A stretch of 39,212 bases of DNA. Origin: an uncultured Bacteroidaceae bacterium. Lineage in GTDB: Bacteria > Bacteroidota > Bacteroidia > Bacteroidales > Bacteroidaceae. The notes under the pieces are model-generated. The model worked only from the letters and a program-made list of their open reading frames with translations, had not been told where the DNA came from and ran no database searches. A program made the position numbers and the translations under genes. The stretch is taken from assembly GCA_905234745.1 (NCBI GenBank), contig CAJOJD010000011.1:1-39212 (forward strand), read 5' to 3'. This document shows positions 1 to 8,860 of the stretch, one piece after another. Position 1 is the first letter of the stretch; each line of letters opens with the position of its first letter.

Positions 1-3000
1 GTATTTGAGTAAACCTCGGTATCCAGAACCAGGATGTTAACGTCCTCACCGCTGGCAATTACGTGGTCAAGACCGCCGTAACCTATATCGTATGACGCAC
101 CGTCACCGCCGATAATCCACTGTGAACGCTTAACCAGATAGTGGTCAAGAGTCTTAAGCTCAGTGCATACGGGGCAACCCTTGGCAGCACCGTCGGCAAT
201 GCAAGCGCGCAGCTTGGGAGCAATCTCCTTGGTCTTATCGGCATCCTCCTTGTTGGCAATCCACTCCTGAGCCAATTCCTTGTACTCGGCGCTGGTCTTG
301 TCAGAGTCTATCATCTCCTGGAGCAGCTTGGTTACACGCTCTTTCATCTTCTTGTTACCCAGAGCCATACCCAGACCGAACTCGCAGAAGTCCTCAAACA
401 ATGAGTTGTTGAATACAGGACCCTGACCCTTCTCGTTCTTGGTGTAAGGAGTTGAAGGTATTGAAGCTGAATAGATTGATGAGCAACCGGTAGCGTTGGC
501 AATCATCTGACGGTCACCAAAGAGCTGTGAAAGCAGCTTCACATACGGAGTCTCACCGCAACCTGAGCAAGCACCTGAGAACTCGAACAGAGGCTGAGCG
601 AACTGTGAGTTCTTTACGTTTGACTTGATGTCAACCAGATCCTGCTTTGAAGGAATCTTAACCAGCTTGTCCCAATCGGCAGCCATCTTCTTCATATCGG
701 CTGCATCGGGGTTGAACGGAACCATTGTAAGAGCCTTGCCGGTCTTGGGGTTACCCGGGCAGATGTCGGCGCAGTTGCCGCAGCCAAGGCAGTCAAGAAC
801 AGAGGGCTCGATGACAAAGTGCATGCCCTTCATTGCGGCGGGAGCCTTCATCTCGATGGTATCAAGGTTATCAAAGCCCTTGAGCTCGTCATCGGTCAAG
901 ACGAACGGACGGATGGCAGCGTGAGGACAGATGTATGCGCACTGGTTGCACTGGATACAGTTGTCTTTGTTCCATGCGGGAACGAATGCCTCGACACCGC
1001 GCTTCTCATAAGCGGCGGTACCAACCATCCATGAACCGTCAACTGTGCCATGCTTTGTAAAGTCCGAAACCTTGAGCAGGTCACCAGCCTGGGCGTTGAT
1101 AGGACGAACCAGCTCCTTAACGAATGCGGGAGCATCATCCTTCTTAGGCTCATCATCGGGCAGGTTAGCCCACTCGGGCTTAACAACGAGCTGCTTGTAC
1201 TCACCACCACGGTCGATAGCGGCGTAGTTCAGGTCAACAACATCCTGACCCTTTGCTCCGTAAGACTTCAGGGCGGCAGCCTTCATCTTCTCAACGGCAA
1301 GCTCCACGGGAATAACGCCTGTGATGCGGAAGAATGCACTCTGAAGGATGGTGTTGGTACGGTTACCCAGACCAATCTCCTGAGCAATCTTGGTAGCGTT
1401 GATGGTATAAACGGTGATATTGTTCTTTGCGAAGTAACGCTTTACCTTGTTAGGCATGAACTTCTCCAGCTCGTCGCCCTCAAAGATGGTGTTGAGCAGG
1501 AACTGACCGTTCTTCTGCAGACCGCGTGTAACATCGTACATGTGCAGGTAAGCCTGAACGTGGCATGCAACGAAGTTAGGTGTGGTTACCAGATATGTGC
1601 TGCGGATAGGTGTGTCACCAAAACGCAGGTGTGAGCAGGTAAAGCCGCCTGACTTCTTTGAGTCATAGCTGAAATATGCCTGGCAATACTTATCAGTGTT
1701 GTCACCGATGATCTTGACCGAGTTCTTGTTGGCACCTACGGTACCGTCGGCACCAAGACCGTAGAACTTAGCCTGGAACATACCTGCACCGCCAAGAGCG
1801 ATCTCCTCAACCTCGGGCAGTGATGTGAATGTAACATCATCAACAATACCGATGGTGAAGTGGTTCTTGGGCTCGGGCATAGCCAGGTTGTTGAATACGC
1901 TGATAATCTGAGCGGGAGTAGTATCGTGGCTGCCCAGACCGTAGCGGCCGCCTACGATGAGAGGACGGTCCTGAACATCGTAGAAAGCATCCTTTACATC
2001 CAGATACAGAGGCTCGCCGTTTGCGCCGGGCTCCTTGGTACGATCCAGAACGGCTATGCGCTTTACAGTCTTGGGAACTGAAGCAAGCAGGTGCTTTACT
2101 GAGAACGGACGATACAGATGAACTGAGATCATACCTACCTTCTGGCCGCCCCCGTTCAGGTAGTCGATAGCCTCGCGGGCTGCATCGGTAGCAGAGCCCA
2201 TAAGGATGATCATGCGGTCTGCATCCTTGGCACCATAATATGAGAACAGATGATACTCACGGCCGGTAATCTTGGAGAGCTCGCCCAGATACTTCTCAAC
2301 TACATCGGGCACTGCATCGTAGTAAGGATTGCTGGCCTCACGGTGTGTGAAGAATGTCTCGGGGTTCTCGGCAGTACCACGGGTGATAGGACGCTCAGGT
2401 GACATAGCGCGGTCACGGAAGCGCTTGATATACTCCTCCTTAACCAGAGGACGTACATCCTCCTGATCCAGAAGCTCAATCTTGTGATACTCGTGTGATG
2501 TGCGGAAACCGTCAAAGAAATTGACGAAAGGAACGCAGGTCTCAAGTGAAGCAAGGTGAGCGGCAGCTGTCATATCCATAACCTCCTGAACAGAACCTTC
2601 GCAAAGCATTGCGAAACCTGTCTGGCGGCAAGCCATAACATCCTGATGGTCACCGAATATGCACAGAGCGTGAGATGCCAGTGTACGTGCCGATACGTCG
2701 AACACACAAGGAATCAGCTCACCGGCAATCTTGTACATGTTAGGGATCATAAGGAGCAGACCCTGAGAAGCTGTGAAGGTGGTGGTAAGGGCACCGGCCT
2801 GAAGTGAACCGTGCACTGCACCTGCGGCACCAGCCTCAGACTGCATTTCCTGAACTGTGACTGTCTGGCCCCAGAGGTTCTTACGACCACGGGCAGCCCA
2901 CTCGTCAACATGCTCCGCCATAGGTGATGACGGGGTGATGGGGTAGATAGCGGCTACCTCCGAGAACATATAGCTCACATGAGCAGCAGCCTCGTTACCA

Positions 3001-3026
3001 TCACAAGTGATAAATTTCTTTGCCAT
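1..3026 (-). CDS. nifJ: Pyruvate:ferredoxin (flavodoxin) oxidoreductase, 3' end truncated by the window edge
   Basis: Minus-strand reading from CAT at 3024-3026 gives MAKKFITCDGNEAAAHVSYMFSEVAAIYPITPSSPMAEHVDEWAARGRKNLWGQTVTVQEMQSEAGAAGA..., characteristic of PFOR. Open to position 1, and so absent from the ORF track. Confidence 0.95.
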   Translation of the reverse strand, partial: MAKKFITCDGNEAAAHVSYMFSEVAAIYPITPSSPMAEHVDEWAARGRKNLWGQTVTVQEMQSEAGAAGAVHGSLQAGALTTTFTASQGLLLMIPNMYKIAGELIPCVFDVSARTLASHALCIFGDHQDVMACRQTGFAMLCEGSVQEVMDMTAAAHLASLETCVPFVNFFDGFRTSHEYHKIELLDQEDVRPLVKEEYIKRFRDRAMSPERPITRGTAENPETFFTHREASNPYYDAVPDVVEKYLGELSKITGREYHLFSYYGAKDADRMIILMGSATDAAREAIDYLNGGGQKVGMISVHLYRPFSVKHLLASVPKTVKRIAVLDRTKEPGANGEPLYLDVKDAFYDVQDRPLIVGGRYGLGSHDTTPAQIISVFNNLAMPEPKNHFTIGIVDDVTFTSLPEVEEIALGGAGMFQAKFYGLGADGTVGANKNSVKIIGDNTDKYCQAYFSYDSKKSGGFTCSHLRFGDTPIRSTYLVTTPNFVACHVQAYLHMYDVTRGLQKNGQFLLNTIFEGDELEKFMPNKVKRYFAKNNITVYTINATKIAQEIGLGNRTNTILQSAFFRITGVIPVELAVEKMKAAALKSYGAKGQDVVDLNYAAIDRGGEYKQLVVKPEWANLPDDEPKKDDAPAFVKELVRPINAQAGDLLKVSDFTKHGTVDGSWMVGTAAYEKRGVEAFVPAWNKDNCIQCNQCAYICPHAAIRPFVLTDDELKGFDNLDTIEMKAPAAMKGMHFVIEPSVLDCLGCGNCADICPGNPKTGKALTMVPFNPDAADMKKMAADWDKLVKIPSKQDLVDIKSNVKNSQFAQPLFEFSGACSGCGETPYVKLLSQLFGDRQMIANATGCSSIYSASIPSTPYTKNEKGQGPVFNNSLFEDFCEFGLGMALGNKKMKERVTKLLQEMIDSDKTSAEYKELAQEWIANKEDADKTKEIAPKLRACIADGAAKGCPVCTELKTLDHYLVKRSQWIIGGDGASYDIGYGGLDHVIASGEDVNILVLDTEVYSN

Positions 3027-3056
3027 AGTTTATTATGTTGTTAATAATCTTGTGTC

Positions 3057-4235
3057 TCAATATAACATTCCGAACATCCACAACGGAATCACGTTGTCAT
3101 GTCCTTTATCCAGTCCGTCAACCGCGTAGAAACTGTCTGCCTGCTGACGTGTCTTACCCTCAACGGTTGAAACCTTGAAGTTTATTCCTCCATCCACCAG
3201 GAACGACCATCCCTTTGCGCCCTTGTGCACCACATGATCCTTCCACATGGAGTTCACAAAGAATGTGTCAATCACATCCTGACGGTCCTGACGCGGCGGA
3301 TATATGGTATATATCAGGTTCGAGTTATGCATCAGCACGCGGCACGGTTTCTTGGGGAAACTGTCGCCCTTGGCATAAACCATATTGATGAGTCGGGCAT
3401 CGGCCAGATACTTTATGTAGTTCATGACCGTGGCGCGTGACGTATCGGTCTCAATAGCCAGCTGGCTTACATTGGGAGCCGATGTACCCTGCACCGCCAT
3501 CATGTAGAACAGCTTCTTGATCTTGGCCAGGTACTTCAGGTCAATCTGCTTGATGAGCAGTATATCAACCTCCATCATCATGTTCATGGTCTTGAGCAGG
3601 TTCTCGGAGTAGTTGCGCTGCTGAAGGAAGAACGGATAGAAGCCGTGATGCACGTAATCCTGGAAATACTCCAGCGGATTAACCTTTTGCAGCACCTCCT
3701 TTGCTATCTGAACATGATTCTTGAGTATGTCATCCAGACGGTGTGCCTTGAACTGCGTGCCTGCCTTAAGGTTCAGGAACTCACGGAATGAGAAACCGCG
3801 CAGATTGTATGAGCTTACAATGCCGTTCAGTTCCGGGTTCTCCTCCTTAAGACGCATGACCGATGATCCCGTAAAGATGATCTTAAGGTCAGGGTACATA
3901 TCATAGCACTTGCGCAACTCCTTGCTCCAGTCGGGGTGCTTGAACACCTGGTCTATAAGCAGTACTTTGCCGCCCATCTTATGGAAATTGCCCGCAAACT
4001 CGGCAATGCCGTGACCCTGGAAATAGAAGTTGTTCATGTTGATATACAGACATGAACGGTCACGTCCGAATTTCTCCTTGGCGTACTGCAACAGGAACGT
4101 GGTCTTACCCACTCCGCGCGTGCCCTTGATACCGATCATACGGCTGGACCAGTCAATCTCATCCATGAGGTCACGCCTTACAGATGCCTGCAAGTGCTCC
4201 ACCAGATAGTCATGTGTCCTGAAAAACTGCTCCAT
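3057..4235 (-). CDS. AAA family ATPase (ATP-binding protein with Walker A GTRGVGKTT and C-terminal DNA-binding-like region)
   Basis: ORF 3057..4256; likely start MEQFFRTHDYL at 4235. Walker A 'GIKGTRGVGKTTFLLQYA' and Walker B-like 'KVLLIDQVF'. Confidence 0.85.
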   Translation of the reverse strand: MEQFFRTHDYLVEHLQASVRRDLMDEIDWSSRMIGIKGTRGVGKTTFLLQYAKEKFGRDRSCLYINMNNFYFQGHGIAEFAGNFHKMGGKVLLIDQVFKHPDWSKELRKCYDMYPDLKIIFTGSSVMRLKEENPELNGIVSSYNLRGFSFREFLNLKAGTQFKAHRLDDILKNHVQIAKEVLQKVNPLEYFQDYVHHGFYPFFLQQRNYSENLLKTMNMMMEVDILLIKQIDLKYLAKIKKLFYMMAVQGTSAPNVSQLAIETDTSRATVMNYIKYLADARLINMVYAKGDSFPKKPCRVLMHNSNLIYTIYPPRQDRQDVIDTFFVNSMWKDHVVHKGAKGWSFLVDGGINFKVSTVEGKTRQQADSFYAVDGLDKGHDNVIPLWMFGMLY

Positions 4236-4272
4236 ATATAACACGCGTCCGCGCACTCGTGTGCACGGACCG

Positions 4273-4280
4273 CAAAGTTA
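4273..4280 (-). promoter_or_regulatory. Bacteroidales -7 box (TAACTTTG on minus strand) upstream of the AAA ATPase
   Basis: CAAAGTTA on plus = TAACTTTG on minus, ~38 nt upstream of the ATG; matches TAnnTTTG. Confidence 0.5.
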
Positions 4281-4370
4281 ATACAAATACTCCACATTTT
4301 GCAAAGTAGAGTTTGCAATTTAATGCTTTTTATTACTCACACAAAAGAGACCATTCTATCTGTGTGGCAT

Positions 4371-5429
4371 TTATGGTTTCTTCCAATCGAAAGAGGTTAC
4401 GGTATCATCCCAACCTACAATCTCAAACCTTGCATTGGGTTGTTCCTTACTATCGTCCAGATAGTTCACGAACTTATAGACTATCTTGGTGGCCTCATCG
4501 ACCCAATAATCGGCCTTTACCACAAAGTCATAGTCGTAGCGGGTGCATTCAACGCCCAGAATTTCCTGCTTATCGGATGTAGCCTCTCCGTACTTCTTGC
4601 AGTTGCCTGCAGGTACACCGGCATCAAACAGGACATTGATCTCGGAGTTCTTGGCATAACCGGCAAAGTGCAGGTAGCTGTCATCACCGCTTTCAAGCAG
4701 GTTGACCCAATGGGCTTCATCATAAGATTCACTGTGATCTGTTGTCTTTCCGTATGCCTTGAGTGTATTTCCGTTCTTGTCAAACTCACAGTACAAATAT
4801 ATGATATATCTGGGTGAGACATTCTTGTAGAACCATTCGTTGCCCAGTTTGATAAGGGTTGTGGTTTCCTCTTGATTGTTATATGATGGCTGATGAGTCA
4901 TCTCTATCCTTACGTTTTGGGGGAATGTGGCGGCCAGCACCTTGGTATTTATGGGCTCGTAAGTCTGCGTGGTATTGTTGTTGCCTCCGTTATCATCGCC
5001 ATTGTCACTACCGACCTTGGTGAGAGTGTAGGTTTCATTATCGTAGGTAAATGCCATTGTATTATCCTTAATTGTGAATGTGGCTGTACCCATTGCTGTG
5101 CCGTTAGTCAGGTCCTTACACTCGATGGAGCCCTGGCCATCGGAATAGGTATAAGATCCTCCCATAGCCTTTGCAGTGGGTGTTCCGCCCTCCTGCTTAT
5201 TGATGCTTACTGCTGCTGACACGTCATTTATAAAACTCACAAACACCTGAAAGAAACCGTTCTGGCCGATGGTGCCGACACGATATCTCCACTGTGTACT
5301 TACCAACGACTCGACCTTTTGGGGTTCTTCATTGTTAATCTCATCATCACTATCCTCGCTGCAGGATACAAATGCTGTCGCAAACAGAGCGACCATCATC
5401 ATTGCGAATACATTCTTTCTCATTTCCAT
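4371..5429 (-). CDS. Hypothetical secreted lipoprotein
   Basis: 352 aa ORF with signal sequence and lipobox 'MMMVALFATAFVSCSEDSDD'. Confidence 0.8.
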   Translation of the reverse strand: MEMRKNVFAMMMVALFATAFVSCSEDSDDEINNEEPQKVESLVSTQWRYRVGTIGQNGFFQVFVSFINDVSAAVSINKQEGGTPTAKAMGGSYTYSDGQGSIECKDLTNGTAMGTATFTIKDNTMAFTYDNETYTLTKVGSDNGDDNGGNNNTTQTYEPINTKVLAATFPQNVRIEMTHQPSYNNQEETTTLIKLGNEWFYKNVSPRYIIYLYCEFDKNGNTLKAYGKTTDHSESYDEAHWVNLLESGDDSYLHFAGYAKNSEINVLFDAGVPAGNCKKYGEATSDKQEILGVECTRYDYDFVVKADYWVDEATKIVYKFVNYLDDSKEQPNARFEIVGWDDTVTSFDWKKP

Positions 5430-5450
5430 TATTGTTTTAAGTTAGACAAA

Positions 5451-5666
5451 TTATATCATGTTACTGGCCATTGCCTTAACCAAGAGTTCGCCGGTAGTGG
5501 CGGCATCAAACTTGATCTTGAGGCGCTGGCGGTACCACTTTATGGCGGGCAGACTGAGATGCATTATATCGGCTATCTCAGTACTCTTTTTACCTACCGC
5601 CATAAGACATAGAATCTGCTCTTCTTTTGCGGACAGAGTTATCTGGTTATTGGCTGTCTGTTCCAT
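5451..5666 (-). CDS. Small stand-alone LuxR/GerE-type helix-turn-helix protein (71 aa)
   Basis: LSAKEEQILCLMAVGKKSTEIADIMHLSLPAIKWYRQRLKIKFDAATTGELLVKA resembles a GerE HTH; 21 nt upstream of the lipoprotein start on the same strand. Confidence 0.7.
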   Translation of the reverse strand: MEQTANNQITLSAKEEQILCLMAVGKKSTEIADIMHLSLPAIKWYRQRLKIKFDAATTGELLVKAMASNMI

Positions 5667-5795
5667 ACCGCTAGGTTGTTATTTGCGATGCAAAACTCTG
5701 AATTCCAGATGATTTAAGAATTATACTAAAGTATAAAAATGACCTTCTGAGGGAGAAATTTCACCCCTAAAAACCCCTGAAAGCGGTGATTTTGC

Positions 5796-5803
5796 TACTT
5801 TTG
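5796..5803 (+). promoter_or_regulatory. Bacteroidales -7 box TACTTTTG
   Basis: TAnnTTTG match 7 nt before the ATG at 5811. Confidence 0.45.
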
Positions 5804-5810
5804 TGATGTT

Positions 5811-7067
5811 ATGAGAAAAGAATATATCATTTCAACCTTGCTGCTGTTTTGCGTGACTATGGCACACGCACAATACAACGACCACCGTGACCGGAAACTA
5901 GATTCACTGGAGAATGTGGTGGCAGGATGGACGCCTGAGCAACTGGAGGAACAGCCGTTTGAGACCAAGGCTGCCGTCTGCAAGGCCTACTCTGAACTAA
6001 TGTACGGATATGAGCGTATCAATCCGGACCGTTCCATGTATGCCGCACGCAGAGCATATACGATTGGAAACGAGTTAGGATCTCTGTACCAGCCATATCT
6101 GGCATCCAAGTTCATAGGCCAGCTTTATTACAATAAGGAGAGATATGACAGCACTATATACTACTACAATGTGTCATTAGGTTTCCTGGAGCGTATGACT
6201 GCAGGTGAAGCCGGACCGGACAATCCGGACGGCTATCCGCGGGAGAAGATTGATGATGCGGCATCAAGCCTGTACGGCAACATAGGTAACCTGTATTACG
6301 AGATTGACTCCATTGACCGGGCTATGGACTATTACGCCAAAGCCAGACAGATATTTGACAAGTATGACTGGAAAGTGAGCAATGCAATCCTTTGGCATAA
6401 CATGGGTGACATTTGGACGGAGCAGGATGAGTTTGACAAGGCGATTGAGTGTTATGACAAAGCCATTGGTTATGGTAAGGCGGCCGATGACTCACTCTGG
6501 GTTGCATCACCCAAACTGAGCCTTGGAGCACTCTATATGAAACAAGGCCGCACTACCAAGGCAATGCGTTACCTGAAAGAGGCCGATGAGTATTACTCCG
6601 TACATCAGGACCAAGAGTATAACGACCGCATAGCCACTCTTGATGTAATGGGACAGGCGCTGCGAGTACAGAAGAGACAAACTACGCTACTGGCCGCCAG
6701 TATGGGAATACTGGTTATAGTGCTGCTGATTCTGCTGTTTATGAGCCGCAGGATAAACCGACTGAACAAGGAGAATACCGGTGCCGATGAAGCAATTGAT
6801 GAGGCTCTGAATGAGATTGAACAGCGCACGTATACTCCCAAGAGCAGATATAAGGAGAAGATTGAACTGACCGAGCGTGAGGCCGAGGTGCTGCCGCTTA
6901 TTGCTTCAGGTATGACCAGCAAGGAGATTGCACAGAAAATATGCCTGACGGAGCAGACCATCAAGTGGCGCAGACAGAGGCTGATGGCCAAGTTTGACGC
7001 AAGAAACACAGCCGAAATGCTTACCAAGGCAAGAGAATTAGGGTTCTTTGGCCCTGCGCACGCTTAA
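5811..7067 (+). CDS. TPR-repeat, single-TM regulator with C-terminal LuxR-type HTH
   Basis: Signal-like N-terminus, TPR-like repeats (YYAKARQIFDKYDW, ECYDKAIGYGKA), TM segment 'LLAASMGILVIVLLILLFMSRR', C-terminal 'LTEREAEVLPLIASGMTSKEIAQKICLTEQTIKWRRQRLMAKF'. Confidence 0.85.
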   Translation: MRKEYIISTLLLFCVTMAHAQYNDHRDRKLDSLENVVAGWTPEQLEEQPFETKAAVCKAYSELMYGYERINPDRSMYAARRAYTIGNELGSLYQPYLASKFIGQLYYNKERYDSTIYYYNVSLGFLERMTAGEAGPDNPDGYPREKIDDAASSLYGNIGNLYYEIDSIDRAMDYYAKARQIFDKYDWKVSNAILWHNMGDIWTEQDEFDKAIECYDKAIGYGKAADDSLWVASPKLSLGALYMKQGRTTKAMRYLKEADEYYSVHQDQEYNDRIATLDVMGQALRVQKRQTTLLAASMGILVIVLLILLFMSRRINRLNKENTGADEAIDEALNEIEQRTYTPKSRYKEKIELTEREAEVLPLIASGMTSKEIAQKICLTEQTIKWRRQRLMAKFDARNTAEMLTKARELGFFGPAHA

Positions 7068-7076
7068 AAAACGATG

Positions 7077-7087
7077 GGGACAGTCCC
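7077..7087. repeat. Short palindrome GGGACAGTCCC, related in form to the GGGGTCAGACCCC elements
   Basis: GGGACAGTCCC is a perfect odd palindrome centred on A7082, 10 nt after the stop codon of the TPR-LuxR gene. Confidence 0.5.
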
Positions 7088-7127
7088 ATTACGCCAATCT
7101 ATATTATTGTATAAAATCAGATTTTTG

Positions 7128-7135
7128 TATCTTTG
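7128..7135 (+). promoter_or_regulatory. Bacteroidales -7 box TATCTTTG for the ORF6N gene
   Basis: TAnnTTTG match upstream of the ATG at 7195. Confidence 0.5.
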
Positions 7136-7194
7136 CTATATCTGATACCAAGAGGTATTATGACTTGATAGTTAACCAATAATTTGTTTGCGCT

Positions 7195-8127
7195 ATGGAA
7201 AAGAAAAAGAATAAGGAAAAACAAGTGGAGCTTATAGCAAATATCCGTAAACCTGAAGAAACTGATACTGCATTAAGCCAACACTCTATCGAGAAACTAA
7301 TCATCACCATCAGAGGAGAACAAGTTCTTATAGACCAAGATGTTGCCAAACTATATGGCGTAACGACAAAACGTTTGAACCAACAAGCCAACCGCAACGC
7401 CGCAAGATTCCCGCTTTCTTTTCGTTTCAAATTGACTAAAGAAGAACGAGACGAGGTGGTTGCAAATTGTGACCACCTAAGAACTTTGAAGTTTAGTCCC
7501 ACTTTACCTTTTGCTTTTACAGAGCAAGGTATAAGCCAACTATCATCGGTCATTCATAGTCAGCAGGCCATTGATACAAGCATCAAAATCATGAATGCTT
7601 TCGTTGCCATGCGTCGTTTCATGTTACAAAATGCCAGTATATTAATGAGAATAACTCATCTGGAAAAACATCAGATTGAAACAGATGAAAAAATAGATAT
7701 GATTCTTGATAAGATGGAATCAAACTTACCTAGCCAACTACCCGAACAGGTATTCAATAATGGTTGCACATGGGATGCGTGGACATACATGTCGGACCTA
7801 ATAAGAAGTGCCAAGAAACGGGTAATACTGATAGACAATTATGTCGATGACCGTACACTATTGCTCCTTGACAAGCGATTAAAAGGAGTTGAAGCCACCA
7901 TCTATTCCCGTTATAACGAATCGTTATTGACCGATATTCAAAAGCACAACAGCCAGTATAGTGAAATCAAGTTCATACAACTCCCCCACCGTAATCATGA
8001 CCGTTTTCTAATCATTGATGAAGACATCTATCTTCTTGGTGCAAGTGTGAAGGATATGGGCATCGGTCTATGCGCCATCACAAAAATGATCATATCACCC
8101 GACGTTATACTACAAATGCTAAAATGA
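7195..8127 (+). CDS. ORF6N-domain protein with C-terminal PLD-like domain
   Basis: N-terminus 'IRGEQVLIDQDVAKLYGVTTKRLNQQANRNAARFPLSFRFKLT' is typical of ORF6N (phage antirepressor-like); C-terminus 'KKRVILIDNYVDDRTLLLL...HDRFLIIDEDIYLLGASVKDMG' is PLD-like. Confidence 0.85.
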   Translation: MEKKKNKEKQVELIANIRKPEETDTALSQHSIEKLIITIRGEQVLIDQDVAKLYGVTTKRLNQQANRNAARFPLSFRFKLTKEERDEVVANCDHLRTLKFSPTLPFAFTEQGISQLSSVIHSQQAIDTSIKIMNAFVAMRRFMLQNASILMRITHLEKHQIETDEKIDMILDKMESNLPSQLPEQVFNNGCTWDAWTYMSDLIRSAKKRVILIDNYVDDRTLLLLDKRLKGVEATIYSRYNESLLTDIQKHNSQYSEIKFIQLPHRNHDRFLIIDEDIYLLGASVKDMGIGLCAITKMIISPDVILQMLK

Positions 8128-8137
8128 GGAGTTCGAC

Positions 8138-8212
8138 GTTTAGGGTCCGGAGGGGTCCGGAGTAGCCTCGGAACGTTGTCTCCCCAACTCCATAGTCCGG
8201 CGGAGCCTAAAA
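8138..8212. terminator. Repeat-rich inverted structure between convergent genes, possible terminator
   Basis: TTTAGG (8139-8144) pairs with CCTAAA (8206-8211). The interior carries the tandem GGGTCCGGAG/GGGTCCGGAG and a further TCCGG...GGAG. Confidence 0.35.
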
Positions 8213-8216
8213 GAAA

Positions 8217-8858
8217 TTATTTACCCAAGTAAGACAGTATCATCTCAACCGCCTGGTCCTCGGTGATGTAATCCATGTTGAGGACTATGTGGTAGTTGCG
8301 GGCGTCGTAACGGCTCTGTCCGGTGTAGCGCTTAACGTAGTTGTCGCGGGCCTTGTCGACGTTGTCTATCACCTCCTCCGCCTTCTGTCGGGACAGGTTC
8401 TGCTTGTCCATAATGCGGGCAATGCGCTTGTCGCGTGATGCAGTGATAAGGATATCCACCTTGTTGGGACGGCCCTTGAGCACAAAGAAACCGGAGCGGC
8501 CGGCAATCACGCACGATCCCTCATCGGCAATACCGTTAAGGATCTCCCTCTCTGCCTCAAAGACATCATTCACAGAGAGTGACAGGTTGTACTCGCTTAT
8601 GTAATCGCTGTCGCCGTCCACCAGCATGCCGCTCATGGGCACCGGAGCCACCATCTGGATGAAATCATCCAGCCAGCGTTTTTTCTTTCCCTTAAGCTCC
8701 TCAATAGCGTTTGCAGAAAGGTTGAATTTTGCCTGGAGCGCATCAATAAGCTCCTTGTCACTGAAACGGACACCCAGTTTTTCGGCCAGTTTACGGCCGA
8801 TGGTCCTGCCGCCGGAGCCTACCATACGGCTGATGGTTATAACAAACGGTTCTTTCAT
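8217..8858 (-). CDS. Cytidylate kinase-like family protein
   Basis: 213 aa; 'ITISRMVGSGGRTIGRKLAEKLGVRFSDKELIDAL' P-loop kinase N-terminus, 'CVIAGRSGFFVL', 'YNLSLSVNDVFEAEREILNGIADEGS'. Confidence 0.85.
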   Translation of the reverse strand: MKEPFVITISRMVGSGGRTIGRKLAEKLGVRFSDKELIDALQAKFNLSANAIEELKGKKKRWLDDFIQMVAPVPMSGMLVDGDSDYISEYNLSLSVNDVFEAEREILNGIADEGSCVIAGRSGFFVLKGRPNKVDILITASRDKRIARIMDKQNLSRQKAEEVIDNVDKARDNYVKRYTGQSRYDARNYHIVLNMDYITEDQAVEMILSYLGK

Positions 8859-8860
8859 TG

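Noticed and set aside
625-2807. Plus-strand ORFs in the first 3 kb (e.g. 1050..1634, 2556..2807)
   Set aside because: They are shadows of the minus-strand pyruvate:ferredoxin oxidoreductase, which is missing from the ORF track only because it is truncated at the window edge.
4299-4817. 172-aa plus-strand ORF
   Set aside because: Antisense to the lipoprotein ORF 4371..5429, which has a clear signal peptide and lipobox.
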